41,866 nucleotides of DNA, from the NCBI GenBank assembly GCA_024696005.1, contig JAILHF010000043.1:1-41866 (forward strand), read 5' to 3'. Source of the stretch: Lachnospiraceae bacterium (lineage in GTDB: Bacteria; Bacillota; Clostridia; Lachnospirales; Lachnospiraceae). Positions 1-8,985 of this stretch are shown piece by piece. Numbering within the stretch: position 1 is the stretch's first letter; each line of letters opens with the position of its first letter. The position numbers and the translations under genes were made by a program. Under the pieces are notes generated by a model, which saw only the letters and a list, made by a program, of their open reading frames with translations, searched no databases and had not been told where the DNA came from.

Positions 1-349
1 AGAGGATGTAAAAGACTGCCGCGTAGGCGGCCAGACCGCTGCCCGTGAGTGCGGGCGGCGCCGAGAATACCAGATACAATACCACCGCATTGGTGATGGT
101 CCCGATCAGCAGCCAGGGCCGGAAGCGCCCCCACTTTGTCCGGGTCTTTGCCACGATCATGCCCATGATCGGGTCGTTAAATGCGTCAAACACGCGGGCC
201 GCCATCATGATCGCGCCCATGACCGTTCCCGCGATGCCCAACAGATCCTGATAATAATACAGGATGTAGCTTGCCGAAAGCATGTACACCATGTCCTTGC
301 CCACGGCCCCCAGACCGTAGGCTGCCTTCTCCTTGCCCGATAACCTCAT
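1..349 (-). CDS. GPH-family sugar:cation symporter (partial, N-terminal part)
   Basis: The frame starts at ATG 349 after a GAGGAGG ribosome site and stays open to the left edge, so only about 116 N-terminal residues are visible. The translation contains DAFNDPIMGMIVAKTRT followed by KWGRFRPWLLIG. This is the cytoplasmic loop typical of the glycoside-pentoside-hexuronide (MelB/XynB/UidB-like) branch of the major facilitator superfamily, with the conserved Asp-Pro, Arg-Thr and WG-RPW positions. Hydrophobic segments flank the loop. Members import mono- or oligosaccharides with Na+ or H+. The substrate cannot be told from this part, and the gene's downstream neighbours lie outside the window. The family call is firm. 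Confidence 0.88.
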   Translation of the reverse strand, partial: MRLSGKEKAAYGLGAVGKDMVYMLSASYILYYYQDLLGIAGTVMGAIMMAARVFDAFNDPIMGMIVAKTRTKWGRFRPWLLIGTITNAVVLYLVFSAPPALTGSGLAAYAAVFYIL

Positions 350-421
350 ATGCAACCTCCTCAAGTCAGAAACACGTAATCCCCAATCCCCTGCCGTGCC
401 GGATGCCGCACGGACACTTTG

Positions 422-450
422 AGTTTACCATATATCGCGCTTTCTGACAA
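422..450 (-). promoter_or_regulatory. Probable sigma-A promoter for the GPH transporter
   Basis: The minus strand has TTGTCA (450-445), a 17-bp spacer and TAAACT (427-422), about 70 bp upstream of the transporter start. The rest of 350-519 holds no gene and no clear terminator for the membrane protein that ends at 520. Confidence 0.6.
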
Positions 451-519
451 TGAGGAGGGAGGTGAAACAGGACAAATACCTCGCCTTCTTTAGTGTTTGG
501 AAATCCCTGGATCTTTCAA

Positions 520-1995
520 TTATTGTTTCTCTCTTCTAAACAATTTTTTAAGCGGATTGATCAGCTTTGCAATAAAAGCACCGATCACATCCTCTCCCCG
601 AGCCATGGCCTGCAAAGGACTTTTGTAAATCTCGTCAGAAAACAACGAGGACAGAAAATTCGCAACATAACAAAACAGGAATAAAACAATGCCATTCAAC
701 GAGTTGTAGTTTATCGCAAACAGCCCGTCAAAGAAGAGGACAATAAACAAAAAGACTAAACCGGATGTCATGGCCTCCGTAATTACCATCCACCCCGCAA
801 TGGCAACAAACAATAGTGCGGCAGGTATGATCATGGCCAACAGAAAAAGAAGAATAACCACTATCATCTGAAGGACGCCACTGGAAACATTATCGCCAAA
901 ATCAACCAACGCGACCAGCGGATCTGCCAACAAGGCCTTTGCTGATTCCATGTACTCCATAGTATAAATTTTCATGAAAGCGTCAACGCACAGATCCAAA
1001 AGAAGGACGCTGAAAATAATCTGGCATAATGAGGAAAAAAGGTTTGTTATCGGGCTTTCGCCACCACCTCCCGAGACCTTTGTAATAACTGCTGCCAGGA
1101 TTTTTCCAAACAGAGCGCTAAGAAACATCGTCATGAGAAACGAGATCAAACTCATGCCACTGCTCACCCCGCTTGCCGTCTCTAAAGTCTCAAGGAAATC
1201 ATTTGACAGAAACGATCCCATCACTTCACTCCATGACGGTATTTTCCCGATAATCAGGAGGATCAGAACAGCGCCGGCAGCAATTGCCAAAGCGATCATC
1301 ATTCCTTTACCAGATCTCTCTTCATCAGATTCGTCATAATCTTCAACTCTCAACGACAATTCTTCCAGCTTCTCCTTGATCCTGGTATCCACCAAAAACA
1401 TGCCGATAATCTCCACAACGATGGTGAGGATGATGAAATAAAGCATCGCTGCCAAATTCGTGTTCAGAGCAGAAAACTCCAGAATCATATAGCCGATACA
1501 GATCAAAAAATAAAAAATCTCACGCATGAAAAACGGCAACAGAGACAGAAAAAGCATGAGAAGGATCAGAATCCAAAGCAAAATGCTGGATTCCTTGATC
1601 ATGACCATCCAGCCGGACAATCGGTCAGCCGCACGTACAAAAGCCAGAAAGAATCTGTTCTCGTCCAAAATCCCGACGTCATAGCATATGACATGAAAGA
1701 TGATCAGGCCGGATCCCAGGAGGTGGATGATGATTGATAAAACCCGCTCCATGCCCTCTTCATCTTCCCCCTCCGCAGACAGAAATTTACATATCATGAT
1801 CCAAAATGTATTGCATAGCATCATGATAAAAGAGACAGAAAGAATCTGTTCATCATCCATGAAGTATTGCCGCATGGAAAGGATCTTCGGCATCAATCCA
1901 ATGGCAGATATCAAAAGGATCAGCAAAAAGACTGCCAGGATCCCCAACTTGATCCATCGTTTTTTGCCATTCCACAATTCAATTATCTTTTCCAT
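520..1995 (-). CDS. Polytopic membrane protein of unknown function, downstream of the secreted protease
   Basis: 491 residues from ATG 1995, preceded by a GGGGGA ribosome site; a GTG one codon earlier is possible. I do not recognise the family. About 11-12 hydrophobic segments are visible. There are two groups of them: five or six in the first ~200 residues, then an acidic linker (RVEDYDESDEERSGK), then the rest. The protein ends in a basic tail (KKLFRREKQ). It starts 19 bp after the stop of the C1 protease gene, so the two are probably co-transcribed. A role in secreting, anchoring or regulating the protease is an inference from position only. No transporter signature, ATP-binding motif or catalytic motif was seen. 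Confidence 0.75.
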   Translation of the reverse strand: MEKIIELWNGKKRWIKLGILAVFLLILLISAIGLMPKILSMRQYFMDDEQILSVSFIMMLCNTFWIMICKFLSAEGEDEEGMERVLSIIIHLLGSGLIIFHVICYDVGILDENRFFLAFVRAADRLSGWMVMIKESSILLWILILLMLFLSLLPFFMREIFYFLICIGYMILEFSALNTNLAAMLYFIILTIVVEIIGMFLVDTRIKEKLEELSLRVEDYDESDEERSGKGMMIALAIAAGAVLILLIIGKIPSWSEVMGSFLSNDFLETLETASGVSSGMSLISFLMTMFLSALFGKILAAVITKVSGGGGESPITNLFSSLCQIIFSVLLLDLCVDAFMKIYTMEYMESAKALLADPLVALVDFGDNVSSGVLQMIVVILLFLLAMIIPAALLFVAIAGWMVITEAMTSGLVFLFIVLFFDGLFAINYNSLNGIVLFLFCYVANFLSSLFSDEIYKSPLQAMARGEDVIGAFIAKLINPLKKLFRREKQ

Positions 1996-2014
1996 CACAT
2001 ATCCCCCGGAAACA

Positions 2015-5000
2015 TTATCTTACCGTAACCGTGATCGTGATCGTTTTGCCATTCAGCTTAGTGGTGATCTTGGTCTTTCCGGTGCTCCTTGCGTGAAGGA
2101 CGCCGTTTTCGTCCACAAATGCCACATTCGGCTTGGAACTCTTGTAAATGAGCTGCTGATAGATCATTCCATAGTATCCGTCATCATTTATGATGTTCGT
2201 TTCTTCATTTGGACTCATGAAAGCTTCGTAAGCATAGTCACTTCTGTGGGTAAGACCTTCTGCAAGCAGATACGGCTTTTCTACATATACGGTCGTTATG
2301 TAGGTAAACCCTGCGTTATCCACATTACAAGGATTGTATTCGCAGATGACATTTGCAACGCCGGTTCCGCTTGTGGTGACTTTTCCTGCTCCGTCAACTC
2401 TTACTGCTGTGCCTGAGACATTCTCTACTCTCCATTTTGCGTTCTTACTTGTCACACCAGTGTAGGAGATCGCCTTGCTCTTTCCGCTTGTAAGGTAGAG
2501 ACTCTTGTTGATCGGAGCATTTACGGTTATGGTCAGTTCCACACCGTTGGAACCCTTTACCGTGGTCGTTCCGACACCGATCGCCGTGAGTTTTCCGTCT
2601 GCCGTGATGTAGACCACATCGTCTGCGTAATCGGTCTTTTTGCCGTTCTGATATACTTTCATCTCTCTTGTGGAAGTCCAGGTCAGGTTCTTGAACTTGT
2701 AACCACTCAGTTTCAGAGTGATGTTCTGCATCGGGCTCATGGTCAGGGAATCCATCCTCTTCGTGACCTTTACCTTATCCGTATCATTAACCTTTACCTT
2801 GCAGTTGTAAGACTTTCCGTTCACGGTCGCCGTGATGGTCGCATTACCCTTTGCCATTGCGTAGATGTTGCCGTCATATACGGTAGCCACTGCGAGGTTA
2901 TTGCTCGACCAGTAGACCGGGTAGTTCTCGCTGCAATTTACACCCTGTACAAGAATGGAGATCGAGATGCTCTTGTTCTCCCCTGCGATCATGGTGATGC
3001 TCTTGCTGCTCAGTTCGGGAGTTGCCACGCGGACGTTATAGGTGATCCCGTTGCCGTTCAGTGTTGCCGTTCCGGCTTTCTTTGCACTCACAACACCCTT
3101 TTTGCTTACCGCTACCACACTCTTGTTGCTTGTCGTCCATCCGCTTGCGGGCGTCAGGGTGAAGCTCTGTCCCTTTACAAGGAACATTTCCATCTCTTCG
3201 GTATCCGGTTCCGGGTCGAATGCGGAACGACTGCCATCGGATTCGAACTTTGCATACAGCGTCAGGTTCTTTTCAATGATACCAGTGCTATCCCAAGCGG
3301 TCTTGCTGCCGGATTCAAACCATCCGAGGAACTCACCTTCCGGATCTTCCGGAAGTGTGTTCAGTGCCGTTCCCTTTTCCACCTTGGTACTGTAGTAGAG
3401 GCTTCCCTTTACATAGAAGTCTACCTTGCAGGATATCAGCTTGGCATCTACGGTCACCGGGATCTCCACGATGGAACCCTCACATTCTGCCGTGATCGTT
3501 GCGTTTCCATTACTGATGGAAGTTACCAGACCACTTTCCGTTACGGTTGCTACCGTTTCGTCAGAAGAAGCATAGGTTACGACCATGCCTGTCAGAACTA
3601 TTCCGTTTCCGTCCTTTACGGTAGGATTCAGCTGAACGGTATCGTTTTTCTTGATAAACCCAATGTAGGAAGGCTCAACTGTCAGATGACGTTCCCGTTC
3701 CGGATGGTCAAGCACGACCTCAAACTTGCAACTGTCAGACTTGGTCACACCATTTTCGAAAGTGTATTCTGCCGTGATATTTGCGGTTCCGTCATCGAGT
3801 GCTTCCACAAAAGCGATCCACTCTCCGTTGACATCATTCTTCTGTGTCAGACCCACAACTTTTTCATTATCATTTTTCCAAGCCACTACCGGCTTTTCCA
3901 TGAGCTGTCCGTCTACATCCCATACAGTTGCATACACTTCAAATGTTCTGTTTGCGGTTGTCAGCTGTACTTCACGGATACTTACATTCACCATGGAATT
4001 GTCGCTTACCGTCCATGCATGGGATACCGTGTTGCTGTTTTCAAATCCCTCTTCCGATGCATACAGATACAGGGTGAACTCCTTGCCGGCGTCTTTCTTC
4101 TTGATCATGATCGGTGTTTCGTACTTTGTAAACTCTGCGTTATCATAAGAGTAATAGATGTCTGCCGTGCTCTGTCCGCAGGTCAGCTCAATAGTGTCTC
4201 CGATCTGAAGGGTATCTGCATTTCTTGCGGTGATGGTGGGATCCTGGACCTTTTCTACCGGAAGATCCCAATCGTAAGCATTATCACCGGTACAAAAAAT
4301 GTTTACATTTCCATAATGTGATGTCAAGGTCGTAGTATCTAACCATTCTTTGCCGTTATATACGAAAGACTGTCCTTTTTGTGCTCTGGAATATTCATCA
4401 GAACCTTCCAGACCGATTGCATATAGACTGTTTGCATATATCACGATCGAAAAATATTCACTATTTTTTACATAAACAGGATCTTTCAGATAGAGCGTCG
4501 TGGAACCCGGAAGATGAACCGTGCCACTGAGTTTCTGTTTCAAAATGCCGGAAGTGGGCCCTTTTTCGGGATCAACATGTGTATAGATCTCTAAATTATA
4601 ATCCGTAGGATGTGTCGAATCAAAAGTAATGGATCTTAACACGGTATGATCGCCTGCATCAAAAGATCTGCTACCACTTGCATGCATTGCATCCCGGAAG
4701 ATATTTGCGTATGCCGTGGCGTAGGGATAAGTCGCATTACCATTCTCACGCCCCTCATTCATGTAAGAGAAACGTTTTCCCGGATGACCATCTGATTCAT
4801 CTATCGTGTTTAATGCACCTATGATCCAAAGACTGGTATGTTCATAAGAGATCCATGCATACGACTGGTGGCTGAATGTCTTGCGGTCATAATTCCAACT
4901 GTTTCGGATCAGCCATCCACCATCACTTTCCGGCGCATTTCCATTCTTGTCAGCAAAATACTCTTTTGGAATGCTGTCATCCCATCCCACGATCAGAATG

Positions 5001-6193
5001 GCATGATCGGAATCGTCCATTCCCTTAGAAGGATCATAAAGATAAGTATTATAGTTTTTGTTATACTTATCACACTGAAGGTTGATGTATACAGAACCGG
5101 TCTCCTGAATTACCTTCTTGATAAAGCTCTGATATTTTTTCTGTGTCTGATTGTGATTTTTTTCTGGCGATATGGTAAACAGTTTCATGGTTTCCGGATA
5201 AATTTCTATCCATCCATATTCATTATCATATTTGCTGTAACAGGTCAATCTATTTAAGAACGGATTATAAAAATCCTGCATGTTTCCACCGGAATGTGTC
5301 GTGTCCTTTTCATGTGCGGTCAGGTCGCCGGACGGATCTGCGTTGTTTTCTCCTGATCCTTCCCAAAAATAACATGCAGTTTCATGAACATCATTAAGAT
5401 TTTCTGGCTCCCATGACCATTCTGACCGATCTTCTACCATTCTATCTTCTGTCAGGTCGATTCCTCTTTTGATGGCATTGATCTTCATCATGCCGTAGAA
5501 TGCCTCTGCCCAGCAGATGCCTTTTGTACCCTGGCAATAGCAAGGGGGATAATTTGTTTCCAGATAAACCTTGAGGGGGTCATCATCTGTCATTTCTGCC
5601 GGCAGGGTATAAGCTGCAGGATAGGCTGCAGGGACATCGTAGGTTTCGTTCTTGTCATAATCCGTATAGGGGATCGTGATGTCATTGAAACATGAAGAAT
5701 AGAAATTATTCTGTGCCGTAACAGAAACCGTTCCGAGCTCCTTGAATTCTGCATCCACTGTATCGTTGAAGTAATCATAAAATTCATCCTCTGTGGGGAT
5801 GTCAAAATCCTGGTATTTTTCCAACCCATCTGTGATGGAAGGATTTACCGTTATCTCGAACGGAGCACCTTCTTCGGCGGAGATGATCCCGTCTCCATCC
5901 GGATCGTAAGGGTCATACTCGGGTTCTACTGTAAGTGCCGGGGTGGTGATGTCGTTATCACTTACGGCATCTTCACCCTCTCCGTCTCCATTGATGGCGG
6001 AAACAAGGTCATCAAACGAGACCGGAAGCACCGGCTCTACCCTTGATTCCACATCATTATCGGATACTTCTTCTCCCGGCTGCTCACCCGGATCCTCTTC
6101 CAGTTCCCACGCAAATGCGGGAAGCGTTTCACCTGCAAGCATCGAGAAACTCAATGCGGCAGAAAGGATTTTTACTAACATTCTTTTTTTCAT
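2015..6193 (-). CDS. Secreted papain-family (C1) cysteine protease with lectin-like, Big_2 and InlB-type repeats
   Basis: 1392 residues from ATG 6193, chosen because AAGGAGGG lies just upstream and a signal peptide (MKKRMLVKIL to AFA, about residues 1-28) follows at once. In-frame Met codons upstream have no ribosome site. Domains in order: an acidic region with two VSDND motifs; a calcium-loop-like DPDGDGIISAEE near residue 97; a C1 protease with Gln221 and Cys227 (QGTKGICWAE), His397 (DHAILIVGWD) and Asn431 (IRNSWN); a lectin-like beta domain near 490-620; several Big_2-like Ig domains (for example ATVTESGLVTSISNGNATITAE); one Listeria-Bacteroides repeat (EFLGWFES); then more Big_2 domains to the end. 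The catalytic set is complete. There is no LPxTG or obvious anchor, so it is secreted or held by its repeats. The role is probably extracellular proteolysis or adhesion. Confidence 0.9.
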   Translation of the reverse strand: MKKRMLVKILSAALSFSMLAGETLPAFAWELEEDPGEQPGEEVSDNDVESRVEPVLPVSFDDLVSAINGDGEGEDAVSDNDITTPALTVEPEYDPYDPDGDGIISAEEGAPFEITVNPSITDGLEKYQDFDIPTEDEFYDYFNDTVDAEFKELGTVSVTAQNNFYSSCFNDITIPYTDYDKNETYDVPAAYPAAYTLPAEMTDDDPLKVYLETNYPPCYCQGTKGICWAEAFYGMMKINAIKRGIDLTEDRMVEDRSEWSWEPENLNDVHETACYFWEGSGENNADPSGDLTAHEKDTTHSGGNMQDFYNPFLNRLTCYSKYDNEYGWIEIYPETMKLFTISPEKNHNQTQKKYQSFIKKVIQETGSVYINLQCDKYNKNYNTYLYDPSKGMDDSDHAILIVGWDDSIPKEYFADKNGNAPESDGGWLIRNSWNYDRKTFSHQSYAWISYEHTSLWIIGALNTIDESDGHPGKRFSYMNEGRENGNATYPYATAYANIFRDAMHASGSRSFDAGDHTVLRSITFDSTHPTDYNLEIYTHVDPEKGPTSGILKQKLSGTVHLPGSTTLYLKDPVYVKNSEYFSIVIYANSLYAIGLEGSDEYSRAQKGQSFVYNGKEWLDTTTLTSHYGNVNIFCTGDNAYDWDLPVEKVQDPTITARNADTLQIGDTIELTCGQSTADIYYSYDNAEFTKYETPIMIKKKDAGKEFTLYLYASEEGFENSNTVSHAWTVSDNSMVNVSIREVQLTTANRTFEVYATVWDVDGQLMEKPVVAWKNDNEKVVGLTQKNDVNGEWIAFVEALDDGTANITAEYTFENGVTKSDSCKFEVVLDHPERERHLTVEPSYIGFIKKNDTVQLNPTVKDGNGIVLTGMVVTYASSDETVATVTESGLVTSISNGNATITAECEGSIVEIPVTVDAKLISCKVDFYVKGSLYYSTKVEKGTALNTLPEDPEGEFLGWFESGSKTAWDSTGIIEKNLTLYAKFESDGSRSAFDPEPDTEEMEMFLVKGQSFTLTPASGWTTSNKSVVAVSKKGVVSAKKAGTATLNGNGITYNVRVATPELSSKSITMIAGENKSISISILVQGVNCSENYPVYWSSNNLAVATVYDGNIYAMAKGNATITATVNGKSYNCKVKVNDTDKVKVTKRMDSLTMSPMQNITLKLSGYKFKNLTWTSTREMKVYQNGKKTDYADDVVYITADGKLTAIGVGTTTVKGSNGVELTITVNAPINKSLYLTSGKSKAISYTGVTSKNAKWRVENVSGTAVRVDGAGKVTTSGTGVANVICEYNPCNVDNAGFTYITTVYVEKPYLLAEGLTHRSDYAYEAFMSPNEETNIINDDGYYGMIYQQLIYKSSKPNVAFVDENGVLHARSTGKTKITTKLNGKTITITVTVR

Positions 6194-6235
6194 AAGGTTG
6201 CCCTCCTTGATGCACCACTTGCTATAACGCAAATA

Positions 6236-6261
6236 GAGCATGCAAATCAATCTGCATGCTC
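6236..6261 (-). repeat. Perfect inverted repeat in the protease leader
   Basis: GAGCATGCA (6236-6244) and TGCATGCTC (6253-6261) are perfect 9-bp arms around an 8-nt loop, 43 nt upstream of the protease start. No T-run follows, so it is not a normal terminator. It could be an operator or an mRNA stem affecting stability or translation. Confidence 0.6.
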
Positions 6262-6300
6262 ATACCAGTGTTCTCATATAGAAATATAGGGAATTATTTA

Positions 6301-6343
<43 letters not shown>

Positions 6344-6348
6344 AACAG

Positions 6349-6377
6349 ATTATCCCCTTTTTTATCCTCTCAGTCAA
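6349..6377 (-). promoter_or_regulatory. Proximal promoter (P2) of the protease operon
   Basis: The minus strand reads TTGACT (6377-6372), 17 bp, GATAAT (6354-6349). Transcription would start near 6342, at the first bases of the CAGG tract. Confidence 0.65.
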
Positions 6378-6461
6378 TACCATTCTATGCTTTAACCTTG
6401 CTTCAAACGTTTACTCGACGCCCCGCTCCGTTTTCGCCTTTCCAGCGGATCAGTTAAGCAT

Positions 6462-6490
6462 ATTTTAGCACTTTCAGCGGCTCATGGCAA
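6462..6490 (-). promoter_or_regulatory. Distal promoter (P1) of the protease operon
   Basis: The minus strand reads TTGCCA (6490-6485), 17 bp, TAAAAT (6467-6462), immediately after the stop codon of the Rpn-like gene. It would give a leader of about 260 nt that includes P2, the CAGG tract and the inverted repeat. Confidence 0.55.
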
Positions 6491-6494
6491 GGAT

Positions 6495-7451
6495 TCACCC
6501 CTGCCCTTTCTCCATTCCTGCCTGAAAAGCAGCCTCAGTGATGCCGGCACGGGCAGCCGCATCCTTCATGCTCAGAACGCCGTCTTTGACCAGATCATAA
6601 AGGATACGCAGGGCCTCTCTCTTTTCCCCTCTCTTTTCCGCTTCCTCTACCATCTCCCTGATTGCCTTACACATGCTATATCCCTCTCTTTCCTCACCGC
6701 TTAAATATCGCTTCCTTCTTTTCCAGATTGTCGGAGTATCCAAAAGTACCGATGCTGTTTCAAAGGTATCTTCCCCCAGGTGCTCAAAGCGTTCATCTTT
6801 ATCAACCAATCGGAACAATTCTTCTTTATCATTCCTCTTCCCAAGAAGTTCCAGTAAAAGACGCAGTTCCGTTTGGAAGTTCGCGTAATCCTTAATTTCA
6901 TTGATACAAAGGAGACGCGGCTCAAAAAATACCGACAGATCCAAATCTTCCGAACCGTTTGCATGCAACATTTCCTGAAAGTTCCTCGGCCCATCCCATG
7001 CTCTTTCTCCATGATAGACCCACAGGATATGGAGCGGGATCAGTCTTTCTCCCTTTCGCATCCCGCTGGAACGTTCCGCAAAATCCGCATAATCATCCGC
7101 TTCATCGTGGTGTTTCTTTATCTTTTCATACTGCTTATGATACCCTGCCGCCAGATAATCCAGATTCCGCAGCGGCAGCACATAGCTTACGCTGTTCTGC
7201 GCCTCACTGATCAGGATCCGGTAGATCTGCCCGTCCTCATAACGCATCGTGATATCATTTCGACGTTCCCGGCGCTTGGGCGCTTTTCCCGCATCTCGTT
7301 GTTCCAGATCCTCATAGGTCGTTCCGGATATCTCTGTCAGCCTTTCCGGGTCCAACACCTGCTTCCCACCATACAGCACGGCATTAAAGAGATCCGCAAA
7401 CCTCCTTTTGTCCGAAAGATAATGATTGATCGCATTGTTGGCCTTCCCCAT
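6495..7451 (-). CDS. Rpn/YhgA-like family protein (PD-(D/E)XK nuclease-related)
   Basis: 318 residues from ATG 7451, placed 6 nt after a GGGGAGGG ribosome site; the longer frame to 7499 has none. It resembles the Rpn family of recombination-promoting nucleases (the YhgA-like, transposase_31 group) that is abundant in Lachnospiraceae. Features are the N-terminal FADLFNAVLYGG segment, and a middle region TMRYEDGQIYRILISEAQN that fits the D...(D/E)xK core, with E in ISEAQN but Q-N where a Lys is often found. The C-terminal region is helical (RIL-YDLVKDGVLSMKDAAARAG). Family members nick or cut DNA and occur as variable, recombining gene sets. A remnant of a related gene lies next door on the opposite strand. 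Whether this copy is active is uncertain. Confidence 0.7.
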   Translation of the reverse strand: MGKANNAINHYLSDKRRFADLFNAVLYGGKQVLDPERLTEISGTTYEDLEQRDAGKAPKRRERRNDITMRYEDGQIYRILISEAQNSVSYVLPLRNLDYLAAGYHKQYEKIKKHHDEADDYADFAERSSGMRKGERLIPLHILWVYHGERAWDGPRNFQEMLHANGSEDLDLSVFFEPRLLCINEIKDYANFQTELRLLLELLGKRNDKEELFRLVDKDERFEHLGEDTFETASVLLDTPTIWKRRKRYLSGEEREGYSMCKAIREMVEEAEKRGEKREALRILYDLVKDGVLSMKDAAARAGITEAAFQAGMEKGQG

Positions 7452-7564
7452 ATGCATCCCTCCCCAACTTCGTTTTCGAGGAAATGCCAAAGGCAACACG
7501 ATCCGTGTTTGTCCGGCACAGCCTCCTATATTTTTGCAATCCGTGAATAAGAGGCGAACTGCCT

Positions 7565-8029
7565 GTGATGTGCTTTTCAGGGAAGCACAAGATATCCACC
7601 AGCTATGCTTTGATAAGAATTGTAGCGAAGGCAGGCGGAACTGTCAATAAAAAAATCATCGGTGTGGTTGATCCGACACATGTCAATCTTGCAACCCTCG
7701 AGGATCGTCGATATAATATAGACAAATGGGCGAAACTCTTCAAAGCGCAAACATGGGAGGATATAAAAATGCTTGCTGCACAGGATATCAATATCAGCGC
7801 TGCTGCTACAACTTTATACCAGCTCTCTGAAGATGAACGCATTCAGCAGGAATGTGAAGCCCGTGAAGACTATCTGCTTCGCGAGCAGGATCTGGCTGAC
7901 CGCATTGCAGAAAGAGAACAGATCATTGCAGAAAGAGAACAGACCATTGCGGAACAACAACAGGCTCTTGCCGACAAAGACAATGAGATCGCGCGGCTGA
8001 AAGAGTTACTTGCCGAAAAAGCGAAATAA
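7565..8029 (+). pseudogene. C-terminal remnant of a second Rpn/YhgA-like protein
   Basis: The open frame gives 154 residues from GTG 7565 or ATG 7568, but only the part from about 7650 (NKKIIGVVDPTHVNL onward) looks like the family. It holds the conserved tail seen at the C-terminus of Rpn-like proteins (WAKLFKAQTWEDIKML, then YQLSEDERIQQECEAREDY) and a coiled coil made of seven-residue repeats (RIAEREQ, IIAEREQ, TIAEQQQ). Two of these are 21-bp DNA repeats (7902-7943). The N-terminal nuclease domain is missing, the first ~28 codons look unrelated, and AGAGG lies too far upstream to be a convincing ribosome site. I read it as a truncated gene; a short expressed coiled-coil protein is the alternative. 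Confidence 0.6.
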
Positions 8030-8062
8030 ATGCGTTTCAAACAGGATACACTCTGCAACAAC

Positions 8063-8098
8063 AAAAAACGGCAGCCACGGGGCTGCCGCTTTCGTTTT
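8063..8098. terminator. Bidirectional intrinsic terminator
   Basis: An 8-bp stem, CGGCAGCC (8069-8076) and GGCTGCCG (8081-8088), has AAAAAA on its left and CTTTCGTTTT on its right. It can end transcription from the Rpn remnant (plus) and from the cyclodeaminase gene (minus). Confidence 0.85.
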
Positions 8099-8106
8099 AT
8101 TCTTGC

Positions 8107-8736
8107 TTAGCGTAACTCTTTCATCACACGCTCAAACACCGCTTCGGCGCGGGGGCCGTATTCGTTCAGCATCCCGTCCGCCTCCGCATCCAGGCTCTGC
8201 GCAAGCTCCCGGTCTTTCATCAGTTTCGTATTGATGAAGACATTGAGGGAAGCGCCGAAGAGCGCGCTCTTTGCAAAGGCCGCTCCCACGCCGGCATCGG
8301 AAAGAGCGATCCGGCTGCCCTTCTCCGCGAATTCTTCCAGGAGTTCGATCACCTCACAACAGGCATGCATGATGGCAAGAGGCACTTTGGAAGCCTCGTG
8401 GAGCGCCACCGCCATGACCTCTTCCCTGTGCTGCTTCTCATCTTCCGTCTCCTTAGGAAGACCATATGCCTGTGACAGCGGCTCAAAGGCTTTTGCGTCC
8501 TCCGCCACCAGGTTCAAAAGCCGCGTCTGCAGCGCATCCGCCTTTTCCTTCAAAGCGATGATGTCATCCTGCACATCCGCGTACTTCTTCTTTCCGATGG
8601 TAAGGCTGCCCACCATGTTTCCCAGGGCGCAGCCCAAAGCACCCACCAGGGCACTGGCTCCGCCGCCGCCGGGGACCGGCTCCTTGCTCGATAAGATCTG
8701 CGTGAATTCCTCGCAGCTCAGTTTTGTAAAGTCCAT
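8107..8736 (-). CDS. fchA: Cyclodeaminase/cyclohydrolase family protein (FTCD_C/FchA-like)
   Basis: 209 residues, the usual length for the stand-alone family. These all-helical enzymes act on folate one-carbon units: formimido-THF cyclodeaminase, or methenyl-THF cyclohydrolase (FchA) in clostridia. The signature PVPGGGGASALVGALGCALGNMV is at residues 21-43. It is followed by the KKYADV segment and long helices with AEDAKAF and ALHEASKVPLAIM, as in the family. The start is ATG 8736, with a purine-rich ribosome site (GGAGAAAAC). It is monocistronic between its own promoter and a terminator, and divergent from galK. No formiminotransferase or formate-THF ligase gene is adjacent, so the choice between the two activities is open. 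Confidence 0.85.
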   Translation of the reverse strand: MDFTKLSCEEFTQILSSKEPVPGGGGASALVGALGCALGNMVGSLTIGKKKYADVQDDIIALKEKADALQTRLLNLVAEDAKAFEPLSQAYGLPKETEDEKQHREEVMAVALHEASKVPLAIMHACCEVIELLEEFAEKGSRIALSDAGVGAAFAKSALFGASLNVFINTKLMKDRELAQSLDAEADGMLNEYGPRAEAVFERVMKELR

Positions 8737-8819
8737 TGTTTTCTCCTTTCCCGTCGATCACGGATACGTCCCCATGATCTTCGACCGGGCTCTGTGGCCA
8801 TGAAGCCCCTGCCGTTATG

Positions 8820-8848
8820 ATTTTACTATGCGCCGATGCGGAAAACAA
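8820..8848 (-). promoter_or_regulatory. Probable promoter of the cyclodeaminase gene
   Basis: The minus strand has TTGTTT (8848-8843), 17 bp, TAAAAT (8825-8820), 84 bp upstream of the start codon. Confidence 0.55.
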
Positions 8849-8914
8849 GCGCGAATTGCTGCGCTCAGGCGAAGCAAAGTGCTCCAAAAACAGAATGCCG
8901 TGGGAAATCTTCTG

Positions 8915-8943
8915 ATGACGAAAACACGGCTATCTGCTAAAAT
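8915..8943 (+). promoter_or_regulatory. Probable promoter of galK
   Basis: The plus strand has ATGACG (8915-8920), 17 bp, TAAAAT (8938-8943), about 43 bp upstream of the galK start. The -35 match is only moderate. Confidence 0.45.
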
Positions 8944-8985
8944 GATAGAAGCAACGGGGAAACAGAACAACGGAGGAACGGGATC

